This document shows positions 17,281-25,891 of a DNA stretch of 64,000 bases, piece after piece. The DNA lies in contig CAVZSC010000001.1 in assembly GCA_963777755.1 (NCBI GenBank), positions 186,001 through 250,000 on the forward strand. Direction: 5' to 3'. Origin of the DNA: DATFWC01 sp963777755. GTDB lineage: Bacteria > Pseudomonadota > Alphaproteobacteria > Rhizobiales > Xanthobacteraceae. The notes below the pieces were generated by a model that was not told where the DNA came from, did no database searches, and was given only the letters and a program-made list of their open reading frames with translations. The position numbers and the translations under genes were made by a program. How positions within the stretch are numbered: the first letter of the stretch is position 1; the number at the start of each line of letters is the position of its first letter.

Positions 17281-20250
17281 TCAGCTCTTGGCGCCGCCCA
17301 TGAACCGCCGCGACCACCATCCGGTTCGCCGCGGCTGCTCGCCCTCTTCAGGCTTCTGCTCGCTCGATTCGACCACGACGGTGGCTTGCGGGATCGGCGC
17401 CGGGGGCGGCACGACCGGAGCCTCGGCCGATCCGATCGCGAACGGGGCGGGCTCGCGAATGGTGGAGCGCCGACGCGGCGGCTCGCTCTCCTGCGGCTGA
17501 CTGTCCGGCGGCGGGATTGGCGTCTCCACAGGCGGCGGGCTCGCCGGCTCGAGGATGGCCTCGTGGCTTGCCGCCGGCGGAGGTCCGCTCGGCTCGCTCT
17601 CAATTGAGGCGGACGGGGTCATCAGCTCGGTCGGCGCCATCTCGGTCGGCGTCATCTCCCGGGCGACAGGGCCTTGATCGAAATCGGCCACGGCGCTCGT
17701 CAATTCCGGCTCGGTCGGCGAGGATTCCCCGAGCCCGAAACCGCCCTCGCGATCGCGCCGGTTGCGCCGCCCGCCGCGCCGCCCGCGCCGCCGTCGCCGC
17801 CGCTCGGCTTCGCTGGCCGCATCACCATTCTGCTCGCGCGCGCCGGCGAGCTCCGGCTCCTCGGCCTCCTCAGCTTCGCCTTCAGCCGCGGCCTGCGCGG
17901 CGTCTTCCAACGCCGGCAAGGCCTCGGACGGAAAATCGCGCAGAGGCTCTGCGGTGTCCCGTTCCTCCCCGCCGCGTCGCGGCCGCCGCCGTCGCCGCCG
18001 CCCGCGCCGCTCGCCGTTGGCCGCTTCAGGCTCGGCCACGGTTTCGGCCGAAGCCTCCTCGACGGTTTCCTCCTCCGCCTCGGGCTCCTCGATCTCGATC
18101 TCGGCCGCGGGGCTCGGCGCCTGCGCGGCGATCGCCTTCGCCGCCTCGACGCTGTGCACCTGCTCGCCGCGCTCGATGACGAACGGCTGCTGGCCGCCAG
18201 TGGTGGGATCGGCCGCGATGGTCACCCCGATGCGGAAGCGCGTCTCCAATTCGCGCAGGTGCGCGCGCTTCTGATTGAGGACATAGAGCGCGACCTCGGT
18301 CCTGGTGCGGACGGCGAAGTTGTGGGTTGCGCCCTTGATCAGCATTTCCTCGAGCGAGCGCAAGAGCTGCAACGTGACCGAAGCCACCGAGCGCACGTGC
18401 CCGGTGCCGCCGCACTGCGCGCATTTCTCGGTCGAGCTTTCCAACACGCTCGAGCGGATGCGCTGGCGCGACATTTCGAGCAGGCCGAAATGCGAGATGC
18501 GTCCGACCTGGATGCGGGCGCGGTCGTGCTTGAGCGCCTCCTTGAGCCTACGCTCGACCGAGCGGTTGTTGCGCTTCTCGTCCATGTCGATGAAATCGAT
18601 GACGATCAGCCCGGCGAGGTCGCGCAGCCGGAGCTGTCGGGCGATCTCGTCGGCGGCCTCCTGATTGGTCTTGAGCGCGGTGTCTTCGATGTGGTGCTCG
18701 CGCGTCGCCCGGCCCGAGTTGACGTCGATCGCGACCAGCGCCTCGGCCTGGTTGAGCACGATGTAGCCGCCCGACTTGAGCTGCACTACGGGCGAGAACA
18801 TGGCGTCGAGCTGGCTCTCGACGCCATAGCGCGTGAACATCGGCTGGCCGTCGCGATAGGTCTTCACGTTCTTCGCATGGCTCGGCATGAGCGTGCGCAT
18901 GAAGTCCTTGGCCTCGCGGTAGGCCTCATCTCCCGCCACCAGGACCTCGTCGATGTCCTTGTTGTAGAGATCGCGGATCGAGCGCTTGATCAGCGATCCT
19001 TCCTCATAGACCAGGGTGGGCGCGGTCGATTTCAGCGTCAGGTCGCGCACCAACTCCCACAGGCGCAACAGGTACTCGAAGTCGCGCTTGACCTCCGCCT
19101 TGGTCCGGTTGGCGCCGGCGGTTCGCAGGATGACGCCCATGCCTTCCGGCACCTCGAGCTCCTCGGCGATCTCCTTGAGGCGCTTGCGGTCGACCGCGTT
19201 GGTGATCTTGCGGCTGATGCCGCCGCCGCGCGCCGTGTTCGGCATCAGCACCGAATAGCGGCCGGCGAGCGAGAGATAGGTGGTGAGCGCCGCCCCCTTG
19301 GTGCCGCGTTCCTCCTTGACCACCTGCACCAGCATGATCTGGCGCCGCTTGATCACTTCCTGAATCTTGTACTGGCGGCGGATGCGCGGCATCCGGTCGG
19401 TCGCCTCCTCGAGCGCATCGTCGCCGCCGACCAATTCGACCACCTCTTCGTCTTCGCCGTTGTCGTCGCGGCCGTTGCCTGCAAGCGTCTCCGCATGCTC
19501 CTCGTCGTGCGGCTCGGAGATCTCGCCCTCATGCTCGGTCGCGACCGGCGGGCTCTCGTGATCCTCGTGCTCGCGCTCCTCCTCCGCGACGGCTCTCGCC
19601 GCAGCGTCCGCATCGGCATGCTCGGCATGACCTGCCGGCGAAGCGTCCTCGCGCGCGGATTCGGCCGCTTGCGCCGCCTGCTGCTCCTCGACCGCCTCGC
19701 GGACGACCAGCACCGGCTCGGCCTGCGCATCTTGGTCGGAGGAGGGCGGCTCGCCGCCTTCCGCCGTGTCGGCGAGTCCTGCCTCGTGGCGGGCGGCGAG
19801 ATCGGCACTCGCCTCGGCGGCCTCCGCTGCTTCGCTGCTCTCCGGCTCGGGCGCTTCCGCATCCGCCAAGCGCTCACTGCGAATCCGGTCGCTGCGCCGC
19901 TCCGCGCCGCGGCCGCGCCGTCGCCCGGCCCGGCGCTCCGCTTCGTCGTCGGCCTCGCGCTGCGCACGTTCTTCCTCGGCGATCAGCGCCTGTCGATCCG
20001 CCATCGGGATCTGATAGTAATCGGGATGGATTTCGCCGAACGCCAGAAAACCGTGGCGATTGCCGCCATATTCGACGAAGGCGGCCTGCAGCGACGGCTC
20101 GACCCGCGTTACCTTGGCGAGATAGATGTTGCCACGCAGCTGCCGGCGGCTTGCTGATTCGAAGTCGAATTCCTCGACGCGATTGCCGCGCACGACCACC
20201 ACCCGGGTCTCCTCCGGATGGGTCGCGTCGATGAGCATCTTGTTGGCCAT
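17281..20250 (-). CDS. rne: ribonuclease E
   Basis: 989 residues from the ATG at 20250 (MANKMLIDATHPEETRVVVV), preceded by AAGAGA. RNase E starts mRNA decay and processes rRNA and tRNA, and it scaffolds the degradosome. The S1 domain (from about 35) is split by an Ala/Glu/Asp-rich insertion of roughly 240 residues (about 80-320), typical of alphaproteobacteria. It resumes at IRRQYKIQEVIKRRQIMLVQ. Catalytic Asp residues lie in VAIDVNSGR and GLIVIDFIDMD, and the zinc link is CAQCGGTG. The C-terminal third is Arg- and Pro-rich, with RRRGRRGGRRNRRDREGG, as expected for a scaffold and RNA-binding tail. A leader of up to 523 bp separates it from the next upstream gene. Confidence 0.97.
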   Translation of the reverse strand: MANKMLIDATHPEETRVVVVRGNRVEEFDFESASRRQLRGNIYLAKVTRVEPSLQAAFVEYGGNRHGFLAFGEIHPDYYQIPMADRQALIAEEERAQREADDEAERRAGRRRGRGAERRSDRIRSERLADAEAPEPESSEAAEAAEASADLAARHEAGLADTAEGGEPPSSDQDAQAEPVLVVREAVEEQQAAQAAESAREDASPAGHAEHADADAAARAVAEEEREHEDHESPPVATEHEGEISEPHDEEHAETLAGNGRDDNGEDEEVVELVGGDDALEEATDRMPRIRRQYKIQEVIKRRQIMLVQVVKEERGTKGAALTTYLSLAGRYSVLMPNTARGGGISRKITNAVDRKRLKEIAEELEVPEGMGVILRTAGANRTKAEVKRDFEYLLRLWELVRDLTLKSTAPTLVYEEGSLIKRSIRDLYNKDIDEVLVAGDEAYREAKDFMRTLMPSHAKNVKTYRDGQPMFTRYGVESQLDAMFSPVVQLKSGGYIVLNQAEALVAIDVNSGRATREHHIEDTALKTNQEAADEIARQLRLRDLAGLIVIDFIDMDEKRNNRSVERRLKEALKHDRARIQVGRISHFGLLEMSRQRIRSSVLESSTEKCAQCGGTGHVRSVASVTLQLLRSLEEMLIKGATHNFAVRTRTEVALYVLNQKRAHLRELETRFRIGVTIAADPTTGGQQPFVIERGEQVHSVEAAKAIAAQAPSPAAEIEIEEPEAEEETVEEASAETVAEPEAANGERRGRRRRRRPRRGGEERDTAEPLRDFPSEALPALEDAAQAAAEGEAEEAEEPELAGAREQNGDAASEAERRRRRRGRRGGRRNRRDREGGFGLGESSPTEPELTSAVADFDQGPVAREMTPTEMAPTELMTPSASIESEPSGPPPAASHEAILEPASPPPVETPIPPPDSQPQESEPPRRRSTIREPAPFAIGSAEAPVVPPPAPIPQATVVVESSEQKPEEGEQPRRTGWWSRRFMGGAKS

Positions 20251-20773
20251 TGATAAATCTCTTTTCGGGGGACCGGCCTGCGCCCGCTCGCAATCGAAGC
20301 GGCGTATGCGGACGGCGCCAGACAGGGCGCGCCGGTGGGGTGGAAGGGTCGGGCCGTTGCGGCATGGGGCGAGGCGCAGAACGCGGTGCACGCCGCGGAA
20401 CGGCGGTATCGTGCCCTGGCGCTCATGTCGACGGCGAACATGCCATACGATCCGAAACGAAGATGGCAGCGCCGCGCGCTGCCGGATTTGGTTTGCTCAC
20501 GGCCCGGCGGGCACGTCGCCCGCCTTAAGCCCGGTCATCCGTCCAGAAGACATCGGCTCGGCCACCCCGCGAGCGCGTCTCGCGCAGGATAGCCACGTAA
20601 CCGCCGGAAAGCTCCGTGTTGGGTGTGGAGCGTGTCGCGGCGGGCGTGCCGGATGCCCGAATACGGCAACACCGGAACACATACCGTCAGCCCGCCCTTA
20701 TTAAGCGGCCGAATCGCCATTGGCAAGGGAAGGCTCGCCGGCGCCCGGCGCCAGGGGCCGGGCGGCACCGGTC
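20251..20773. other. 523-bp gap upstream of rne
   Basis: No reading frame here looks coding on either strand. On the minus strand it would hold the rne promoter and 5' leader, since rne is transcribed leftward. RNase E leaders are often long and used for autoregulation, but I could not pick out a convincing promoter or a conserved hairpin by eye. Near 20695-20705 there is a short AT-rich CTTATTAAG. Confidence 0.5.
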
Positions 20774-21172
20774 TCAGCGATGGTAAATCGTCGAATTCCC
20801 GCCGTGCTCGCGCACTTCCACGCTCTCCAGCCAGACCCGCGCACCGGTCTCCCGGCCGACATGGTCGGCCACGTGGTCGAACACGTATTTGGCGACCGCC
20901 TTGCAGCCGACCGCCGGCAGGATTCGCAACGCGGCGAGCCCGTCGCGATCGAGCCTGCGGAAGGTGCTCAGGTCCGGATCGTCCTCGGCGACGATCAAGG
21001 TATGATCGAACTGCTCGTGCAGCCACGCCCGGACCGGCTTGAGGCCGTCGAAATCGAAGCACCAGTTGCCCTCGTCGAGCGCGTGCGTTGCGATCACGAA
21101 CTTGAAGGCAAGCGCATAGCGGTGCACCAGCCGGCAATGCGAGTGTTCGCGCGCCATTGGCGACAGCAGCAC
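20774..21172 (-). CDS. 6-pyruvoyl-tetrahydropterin synthase / QueD-like protein with altered zinc site
   Basis: About 132 residues from the GTG at 21172, which has GAAGG nearby; TTG 21217 and ATG 21157 are alternatives. The order HSHCRLVHRYALAFKFV, then CFDFDGLKPVRAWLHEQFDHTL, then VWLESVEVREHG matches the T-fold of QueD/PTPS enzymes, which convert dihydroneopterin triphosphate. The conserved Cys-x3-His is present, but the usual HGH zinc pair reads HRY, and the earlier Phe-x-x-x-His zinc ligand is not visible at any start. The DF-x-x-L-K and FDH-x-L-I blocks and the catalytic Glu remain. It may be a diverged or inactive relative. No other queuosine genes are in the window. Confidence 0.72.
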   Translation of the reverse strand: MLLSPMAREHSHCRLVHRYALAFKFVIATHALDEGNWCFDFDGLKPVRAWLHEQFDHTLIVAEDDPDLSTFRRLDRDGLAALRILPAVGCKAVAKYVFDHVADHVGRETGARVWLESVEVREHGGNSTIYHR

Positions 21173-21405
21173 GACAGGCCTTCGCAGTGGTCGTGGGTCT
21201 TGGCCGTCGACCGACAAGAAACCGCTATTCGGAAGTTAGACGCTATCGTTAACCGAAGTGCCGCAAAAAACCCGATGAAAGCAGGCATCGGCGGAAAGCG
21301 GATGTTAACCCCGCCGCCGCCGCAAGGCGGTTCTTCACGCTTCGTTCAAGGATTCGCTCTCAAGTGAACGCCCCAACGTCCGCATGCCGTTGCGGAAGCT
21401 GGACA

Positions 21406-21927
21406 ATGGTGGGACATATGCCCAGCCGAACCCTGGTGAAGGCGGTTTTCGCCCTCGGGAGCCTTTTGCTGGCCTCGTTCGCGACGGCGCAGACGCCGCA
21501 GAACGCCGGCAACCCGATCCTGATCGTCGCCGGCAAGATCGTCGGCTCCGATTCGGAAAGCGGGATCCAGTTCGATCGCAAGGCCCTGGAAACGCTCGGC
21601 ACGGTCACCATCGAAACCAATACCCTGTGGCACAGGGGGGCGCAAAAGTTCGAAGGCGTCCCGCTCGACAAGCTGATGCAGAAGGTCGGAGCGATCGGGG
21701 AGAAAGTCGTCGCGGTGGCGCTCAACGATTATTCGGGCCAGGTCCCGATCGAGGATCTCGCCAAGTACCACGTCATTCTCGCGCTCAAGCGGGATGGCGA
21801 ATACATGCCGGCGCGCGATAAGGGGCCGCTGCTCATCGTCTATCCGTACGACAGCAACGCGGAGCCGCGCAGTCAGAAATTCTACAGCCGCTCGGTCTGG
21901 CAGGTCGCCAGCCTCGTCATCAAGTGA
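21406..21927 (+). CDS. exported protein with oxidoreductase molybdopterin-binding-like domain
   Basis: 173 residues from the ATG at 21406; ATG 21418 is also possible. The signal peptide is LVKAVFALGSLLLASFATAQ. The mature part contains FDRKALETLGTVTIETNTLW, FEGVPLDKLMQKVGA, ALNDYSGQVPIEDLAKY and RDKGPLLIVYPYD, the order seen in short stand-alone Oxidored_molyb-type domains. The single Cys that binds molybdenum in sulfite oxidase-type enzymes is absent, so it probably does not carry the cofactor and may act as a periplasmic sensor or binding protein. Its TGA overlaps a GTG of the following GGDEF/EAL gene, and this pairing suggests it senses a ligand for that protein. Confidence 0.82.
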   Translation: MVGHMPSRTLVKAVFALGSLLLASFATAQTPQNAGNPILIVAGKIVGSDSESGIQFDRKALETLGTVTIETNTLWHRGAQKFEGVPLDKLMQKVGAIGEKVVAVALNDYSGQVPIEDLAKYHVILALKRDGEYMPARDKGPLLIVYPYDSNAEPRSQKFYSRSVWQVASLVIK

Positions 21928-21962
21928 CGGCCCGCCACGGACCGGCTGTGGCGAACAGCCGA

Positions 21963-24272
21963 ATGCCGATGTCCACGTTTCGCCAAATCAAGCTGCTGCT
22001 GGCGGCGGTCATCGTCTTCTTCGTGGCCGCCGGGGCGTACATCTCCACGCTCGTCGTCGAGCGCCAGCAGGCGCTCGAGCAGGAGTCGCGCTACAACGTG
22101 GCCTGGCTGGTCGGCCAGGCGGCGACCGAATATGTCCGCCTTGAGCAGCGCCTGAGCGCCTATGCCTGGCCCGACAGCCCGGTCTCCCGCGACGAGGTCG
22201 AGCTTCGCTTCGACATCATCGTCAGCCGGCTGAACCTGCTGAACAGCGGCGATGTCGAGGAGTTTCTCGCCAGCGACCCCGAGCACCGCGCGACCGTGCA
22301 CGACCTCGGCGAAGCCGTGGCGTCAGCGCAGCCGCTGGTCGCCGCGCTCGACAAGCCGGGCAACGTCCGCAAGCTGCTCGCCCTGCTCATGCCGCTCGAC
22401 GGACGGCTGGCGCGCCTGGCGGCCGCCGCCAACCGCTTCGGCGGCGACCGCGTTTCCGAGGACCAGCGCCAGCTCATCGTGCTGCACTGGCAGTTCTCGG
22501 CGCTGGCGGGCGGGCTCATCGTCTGCGGCATCGTCCTGATCACCCTTCTCATCTGGCACAACCGGCTCTTGCGCCGCGCGCATCGCGAATTGCACGAGCT
22601 CGCCGCCGGCATCCGCATCCAGAACCGCCGCTTCGACGCCGCCCTCAACAACATGTCGCAAGGCCTGTGCATGTTCGATGCGAGCCAGCGGCTGATCGTC
22701 TGCAACGAGCAGTACTGCGAGCTGTTCGACCTGCCGCCCGATGCCGCACAGCCGGGCACGCCGCTGCGCGACCTGATCGCCCGGACCTTTGCGCCCGGCT
22801 CGGCCGATTCCACCCTCGGCTCGGTGCTCGCGCAGCAGCAGGTCCTGATCCAAGAGCGCCGGCCGGCGAGCTATTTCCAGGAGCTCCCCGACGGGCGCAC
22901 CATCGCGGTGTCGCACCAGCCGATGGCGGAGGGCGGATGGGTCGCGACCTACGGGGACATTTCCGAGCGGCGCCGCGCCGAGGCGCGCATCGCCCACATG
23001 GCGCACTACGACGCGTTGACCGATCTGCCCAACCGCGTGCTCCTGCGCGAGCGCATCGGCGAGGCGTGTGCGAGCGAGAGCTCCAACGTGGCGGTACTGA
23101 GCCTCGATCTCGATCGCTTCAAGGCGGTGAACGACACGCTCGGGCATTCGATCGGCGACGCCCTGCTGACGGTGGTGGCGAAGCGGATCTCCGGCTGCGT
23201 GCGCGAAGGCGATGCAGTCGCGCGGCTCGGCGGCGATGAATTCGTCGTCATGCAGAGAGACGGCGCGGACGATGCCGATGCGATGGCGCGCCGCATCATC
23301 GAGCACGTCGGTGCGCCCTACGAGATCAGCGGCCACAACGTGGTGATCGGAACCAGTGTCGGCATTGCGATCGCGCCGAAGGACGGGACAACGCCCGACG
23401 AGCTCCTCAAGAACGCCGACCTCGCCCTCTATCGCGCCAAGACCGACGGGCGCGCAACCTACCGGTTCTTCGAGCCCGGCATGGACGCCGAGCTGCAGGG
23501 GCGCCGCCTGCTCGAGCTCGACTTGCGCAAGGCGCTCGGCGCCGGCGAGTTCGAGCTGCACTACCAGCCGGTGGTGGACCTGGCGAGCGGCGCGATCACC
23601 GGGTGCGAGGCGCTGCTGCGCTGGCGCCATCCCGCGCGCGGCATGGTGCCGCCGGCGACGTTCATCGGCATCGCCGAGGATATCGGGCTGATCGTTCCGA
23701 TCGGCGAATGGGTGCTGCGACAGGCCTGCACGCAGGCGGCGCGCTGGCCGGCCGCCATCAAGGTCGCGGTCAATCTCTCCCCGCTGCAGCTGGTGAGCCG
23801 CGATCTCCTGCACACGGTCGTGCTGGCGCTCGCCAATTCCGGCCTGTCCGCCACCCGGCTCGAGCTGGAGATCACCGAATCGGTGTTCCTGCAGGACAAT
23901 GAGAACACGCTTGCGATCCTCAACGAGCTGCGTGGCCTCGGCGTCGGCATCGCCATGGACGATTTCGGCACCGGGTATTCGTCGCTCAGCTACCTGCGCA
24001 GCTTCCCGTTCGACAAGATCAAGCTCGACCAGTCGTTCGTGCGCGACCTGTCCGACCGCTCCGACTGCATGGCGATCGTCAACTCGATCGCCTCGCTCGG
24101 GCGCGATCTCGGCATGGTCACGACCGCCGAGGGGATCGAAACGGAGAAGCAGCTCGAGGTTTTGCGCACAGCCGGCTTCACCGAAGGGCAGGGCTATCAT
24201 TTCTGGCGGCCCATGCCGGCGGCGGCCCTGACCCAGCTCCTGCGCGAGCACACCCCGGCGGCCGCGGCGTAG
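21963..24272 (+). CDS. membrane GGDEF/EAL protein (diguanylate cyclase / phosphodiesterase) with PAS domain
   Basis: 769 residues from the ATG at 21963 (MPMSTFRQIKLLLAAVIVFF). A GTG at 21924 overlaps the preceding stop and is an alternative. Two transmembrane helices (about 7-28 and 175-200) bracket a periplasmic sensor of about 145 residues. Then come a PAS-like domain (FDAALNNMSQGLCMFDASQ, about 222), a GGDEF domain with intact RLGGDEFVV, and an EAL domain with GCEALLRW, DDFGTGYSS and KLDQSFV. Both catalytic centres look intact, so it could make and break c-di-GMP. It is coupled to the exported molybdopterin-like protein gene, which may supply the signal to the periplasmic domain. Confidence 0.93.
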   Translation: MPMSTFRQIKLLLAAVIVFFVAAGAYISTLVVERQQALEQESRYNVAWLVGQAATEYVRLEQRLSAYAWPDSPVSRDEVELRFDIIVSRLNLLNSGDVEEFLASDPEHRATVHDLGEAVASAQPLVAALDKPGNVRKLLALLMPLDGRLARLAAAANRFGGDRVSEDQRQLIVLHWQFSALAGGLIVCGIVLITLLIWHNRLLRRAHRELHELAAGIRIQNRRFDAALNNMSQGLCMFDASQRLIVCNEQYCELFDLPPDAAQPGTPLRDLIARTFAPGSADSTLGSVLAQQQVLIQERRPASYFQELPDGRTIAVSHQPMAEGGWVATYGDISERRRAEARIAHMAHYDALTDLPNRVLLRERIGEACASESSNVAVLSLDLDRFKAVNDTLGHSIGDALLTVVAKRISGCVREGDAVARLGGDEFVVMQRDGADDADAMARRIIEHVGAPYEISGHNVVIGTSVGIAIAPKDGTTPDELLKNADLALYRAKTDGRATYRFFEPGMDAELQGRRLLELDLRKALGAGEFELHYQPVVDLASGAITGCEALLRWRHPARGMVPPATFIGIAEDIGLIVPIGEWVLRQACTQAARWPAAIKVAVNLSPLQLVSRDLLHTVVLALANSGLSATRLELEITESVFLQDNENTLAILNELRGLGVGIAMDDFGTGYSSLSYLRSFPFDKIKLDQSFVRDLSDRSDCMAIVNSIASLGRDLGMVTTAEGIETEKQLEVLRTAGFTEGQGYHFWRPMPAAALTQLLREHTPAAAA

Positions 24273-24350
24273 CGGGCGACCGTTTCCGGTTCGGTTGTGG
24301 CGCCATTCGCCCCCGCCGCCCCCGGAAGAACGAAAGCCGGCCGCAATTCG

Positions 24351-24365
24351 TTAAACGGCAATTAA
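24351..24365. promoter_or_regulatory. candidate full CtrA box (TTAA-N7-TTAA)
   Basis: TTAAACGGCAATTAA lies 21 bp before the first ATG of the amidase gene. It matches the alphaproteobacterial CtrA consensus TTAA-N7-TTAA exactly in both half sites. CtrA is the cell-cycle master regulator that controls division and envelope genes. In this GC-rich sequence two TTAA words at this spacing are unlikely by chance, but binding is not shown. Confidence 0.5.
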
Positions 24366-24385
24366 CTATGGCCGCCTAATCGAAT

Positions 24386-25678
24386 ATGACGGCGATCGGG
24401 CGAGGGATTAGGGCGATGCTTCGGGCAAGGCGCTGGCGGCTGGCGGTGCTCGGCGGCGCGTGGCTCATCGGCGCGCACGCGGCCTGGGGGGTGGAGCGGA
24501 CCGCCGTGCCAGCCGCACCGGGTGCCGACGTGCCGATTGCGACCGAAGCCCGGCTCGGCGGCGACGACACCCGCACCCGCTTCATCGTCGACGTCTCCCG
24601 CACCATCAATCTGACCGCCTTCACGCTCGCCGACCCCTACCGGGTGATCATCGACGTGCCGCAGATGGCGTTCCAGTTCCCGCCGAAGACCGGGGAGGGC
24701 GGCCGCGGCCTGGTCAAGGCGTTCCGCTATGGCCTGGTGATGCCCGGCGGCTCCCGAATCGTGATCGACACCAAGGGGCCGGTGCGCATCGACAAGGCCG
24801 TCGTCCTCGATCCTGTCGATGCCCAGCCCGCCCGTATCGTGCTCGACCTGGTGACGGTCGACCGCGAAACTTTCATGCGCAACCTGGCGCTGGAGAACCG
24901 GAACCGGCGTCCCCCCGATAACCGCAAGGGTGATCGCGACGCGAGCCAGAAGGGCAGCGACCCGCGCCCCCTGGTGATGCTCGATCCCGGCCATGGCGGG
25001 CTCGACAACGGCACCGTCGCGCCGAGCGGAGAGCACGAGAAGGCGATCGTTCTGGATTTCGCCCTGATGCTGCGCGAGAAACTGGAGAAAACCGGGAAAT
25101 ACCGGGTCGCCATGACCCGCACCGACGACCGGTTCGTGTCGCTCCCCGACCGCGTGCGCATCGCCCGCGGCCAGCAGGCGGCGCTGTTCATCTCGATCCA
25201 CGCCGACGCGCTCGCCAAGGGCGACGGCGATGCGCGCGGAGCGACCGTCTACACCCTGTCCGAGACGGCCACGGACAGCGAGGCCGCCCGGCTGGCCGAG
25301 ACGGAAAACAGGGCGGACGTGATCGCCGGCGTGGACCTGAGTGCCGAGCCGGACGAGGTGGCCGATATCCTGATCGACCTGGCGCAGCGCGAGACCAAGC
25401 ATTTTTCCGTGCAGTTCGCCAAGGCGCTGGTCGGCCAGCTCAAGACCAGCGCCCGCCTGCACAAGCATCCGATGAAATCGGCCGGCTTTCGCGTGCTCAA
25501 GGCCCCGGACGTGCCCTCGGTTCTGGTCGAGCTCGGCTATGTGACGAGCCGCCAGGACCTCAAGCTGCTCACCTCCGAGGCCTGGCGCGGGCGCGCGACG
25601 GATTCGATTGTCCAGGCCGTCCATTCGTTCTTTGCGCCGCTGATCGCCGGGCAGGAACGCATTTCGGGGGCAAATTAG
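24386..25678 (+). CDS. amiC: N-acetylmuramoyl-L-alanine amidase with AMIN domain
   Basis: 430 residues from the ATG at 24386; the ATG at 24416 (MLRARRWRLAVLGG) has a better AGGG upstream and may be the true start. After a signal segment there is an AMIN domain (about 45-160; FIVDVSRTINLTAFTLADPY), which targets amidases to septal peptidoglycan. The Amidase_3 catalytic domain follows from about 195: VMLDPGHGGLDNG and a Glu in EHEKAIVLDF as zinc ligands, the His of ISIHADA, and the catalytic Glu in SVLVELGYV. It cleaves the bond between muramic acid and stem peptide during cell separation. It lies just upstream of PBP1A, a gene pair usual in this order. A CtrA-type box precedes it. Confidence 0.93.
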   Translation: MTAIGRGIRAMLRARRWRLAVLGGAWLIGAHAAWGVERTAVPAAPGADVPIATEARLGGDDTRTRFIVDVSRTINLTAFTLADPYRVIIDVPQMAFQFPPKTGEGGRGLVKAFRYGLVMPGGSRIVIDTKGPVRIDKAVVLDPVDAQPARIVLDLVTVDRETFMRNLALENRNRRPPDNRKGDRDASQKGSDPRPLVMLDPGHGGLDNGTVAPSGEHEKAIVLDFALMLREKLEKTGKYRVAMTRTDDRFVSLPDRVRIARGQQAALFISIHADALAKGDGDARGATVYTLSETATDSEAARLAETENRADVIAGVDLSAEPDEVADILIDLAQRETKHFSVQFAKALVGQLKTSARLHKHPMKSAGFRVLKAPDVPSVLVELGYVTSRQDLKLLTSEAWRGRATDSIVQAVHSFFAPLIAGQERISGAN

Positions 25679-25891
25679 CGCGTTGCATTCGCCCGCAAGC
25701 GTTTTCGCTGGTCCGCAGGTCGGAAATGCGGGACAAACGCTCCGGCCTCAGTTTGACCACAAAACGGGGCGAGGAAGCCGAAAGGGCGCGCACCTCAATC
25801 GAATTATGCTACAAGGGGACCGGGTGTCCACGACCTGCGTCGGTAAGGGGAGACACGCCAAGGCGCTCATTGGCGCTTCGGGGTTACCGCG

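Noticed and set aside
17674..20157. 827-residue plus-strand frame over rne
   Set aside because: Antisense shadow of RNase E; no motif or ribosome-binding site.
22323..24251. 642-residue minus-strand frame
   Set aside because: Antisense to the GGDEF/EAL gene, which has all catalytic motifs.
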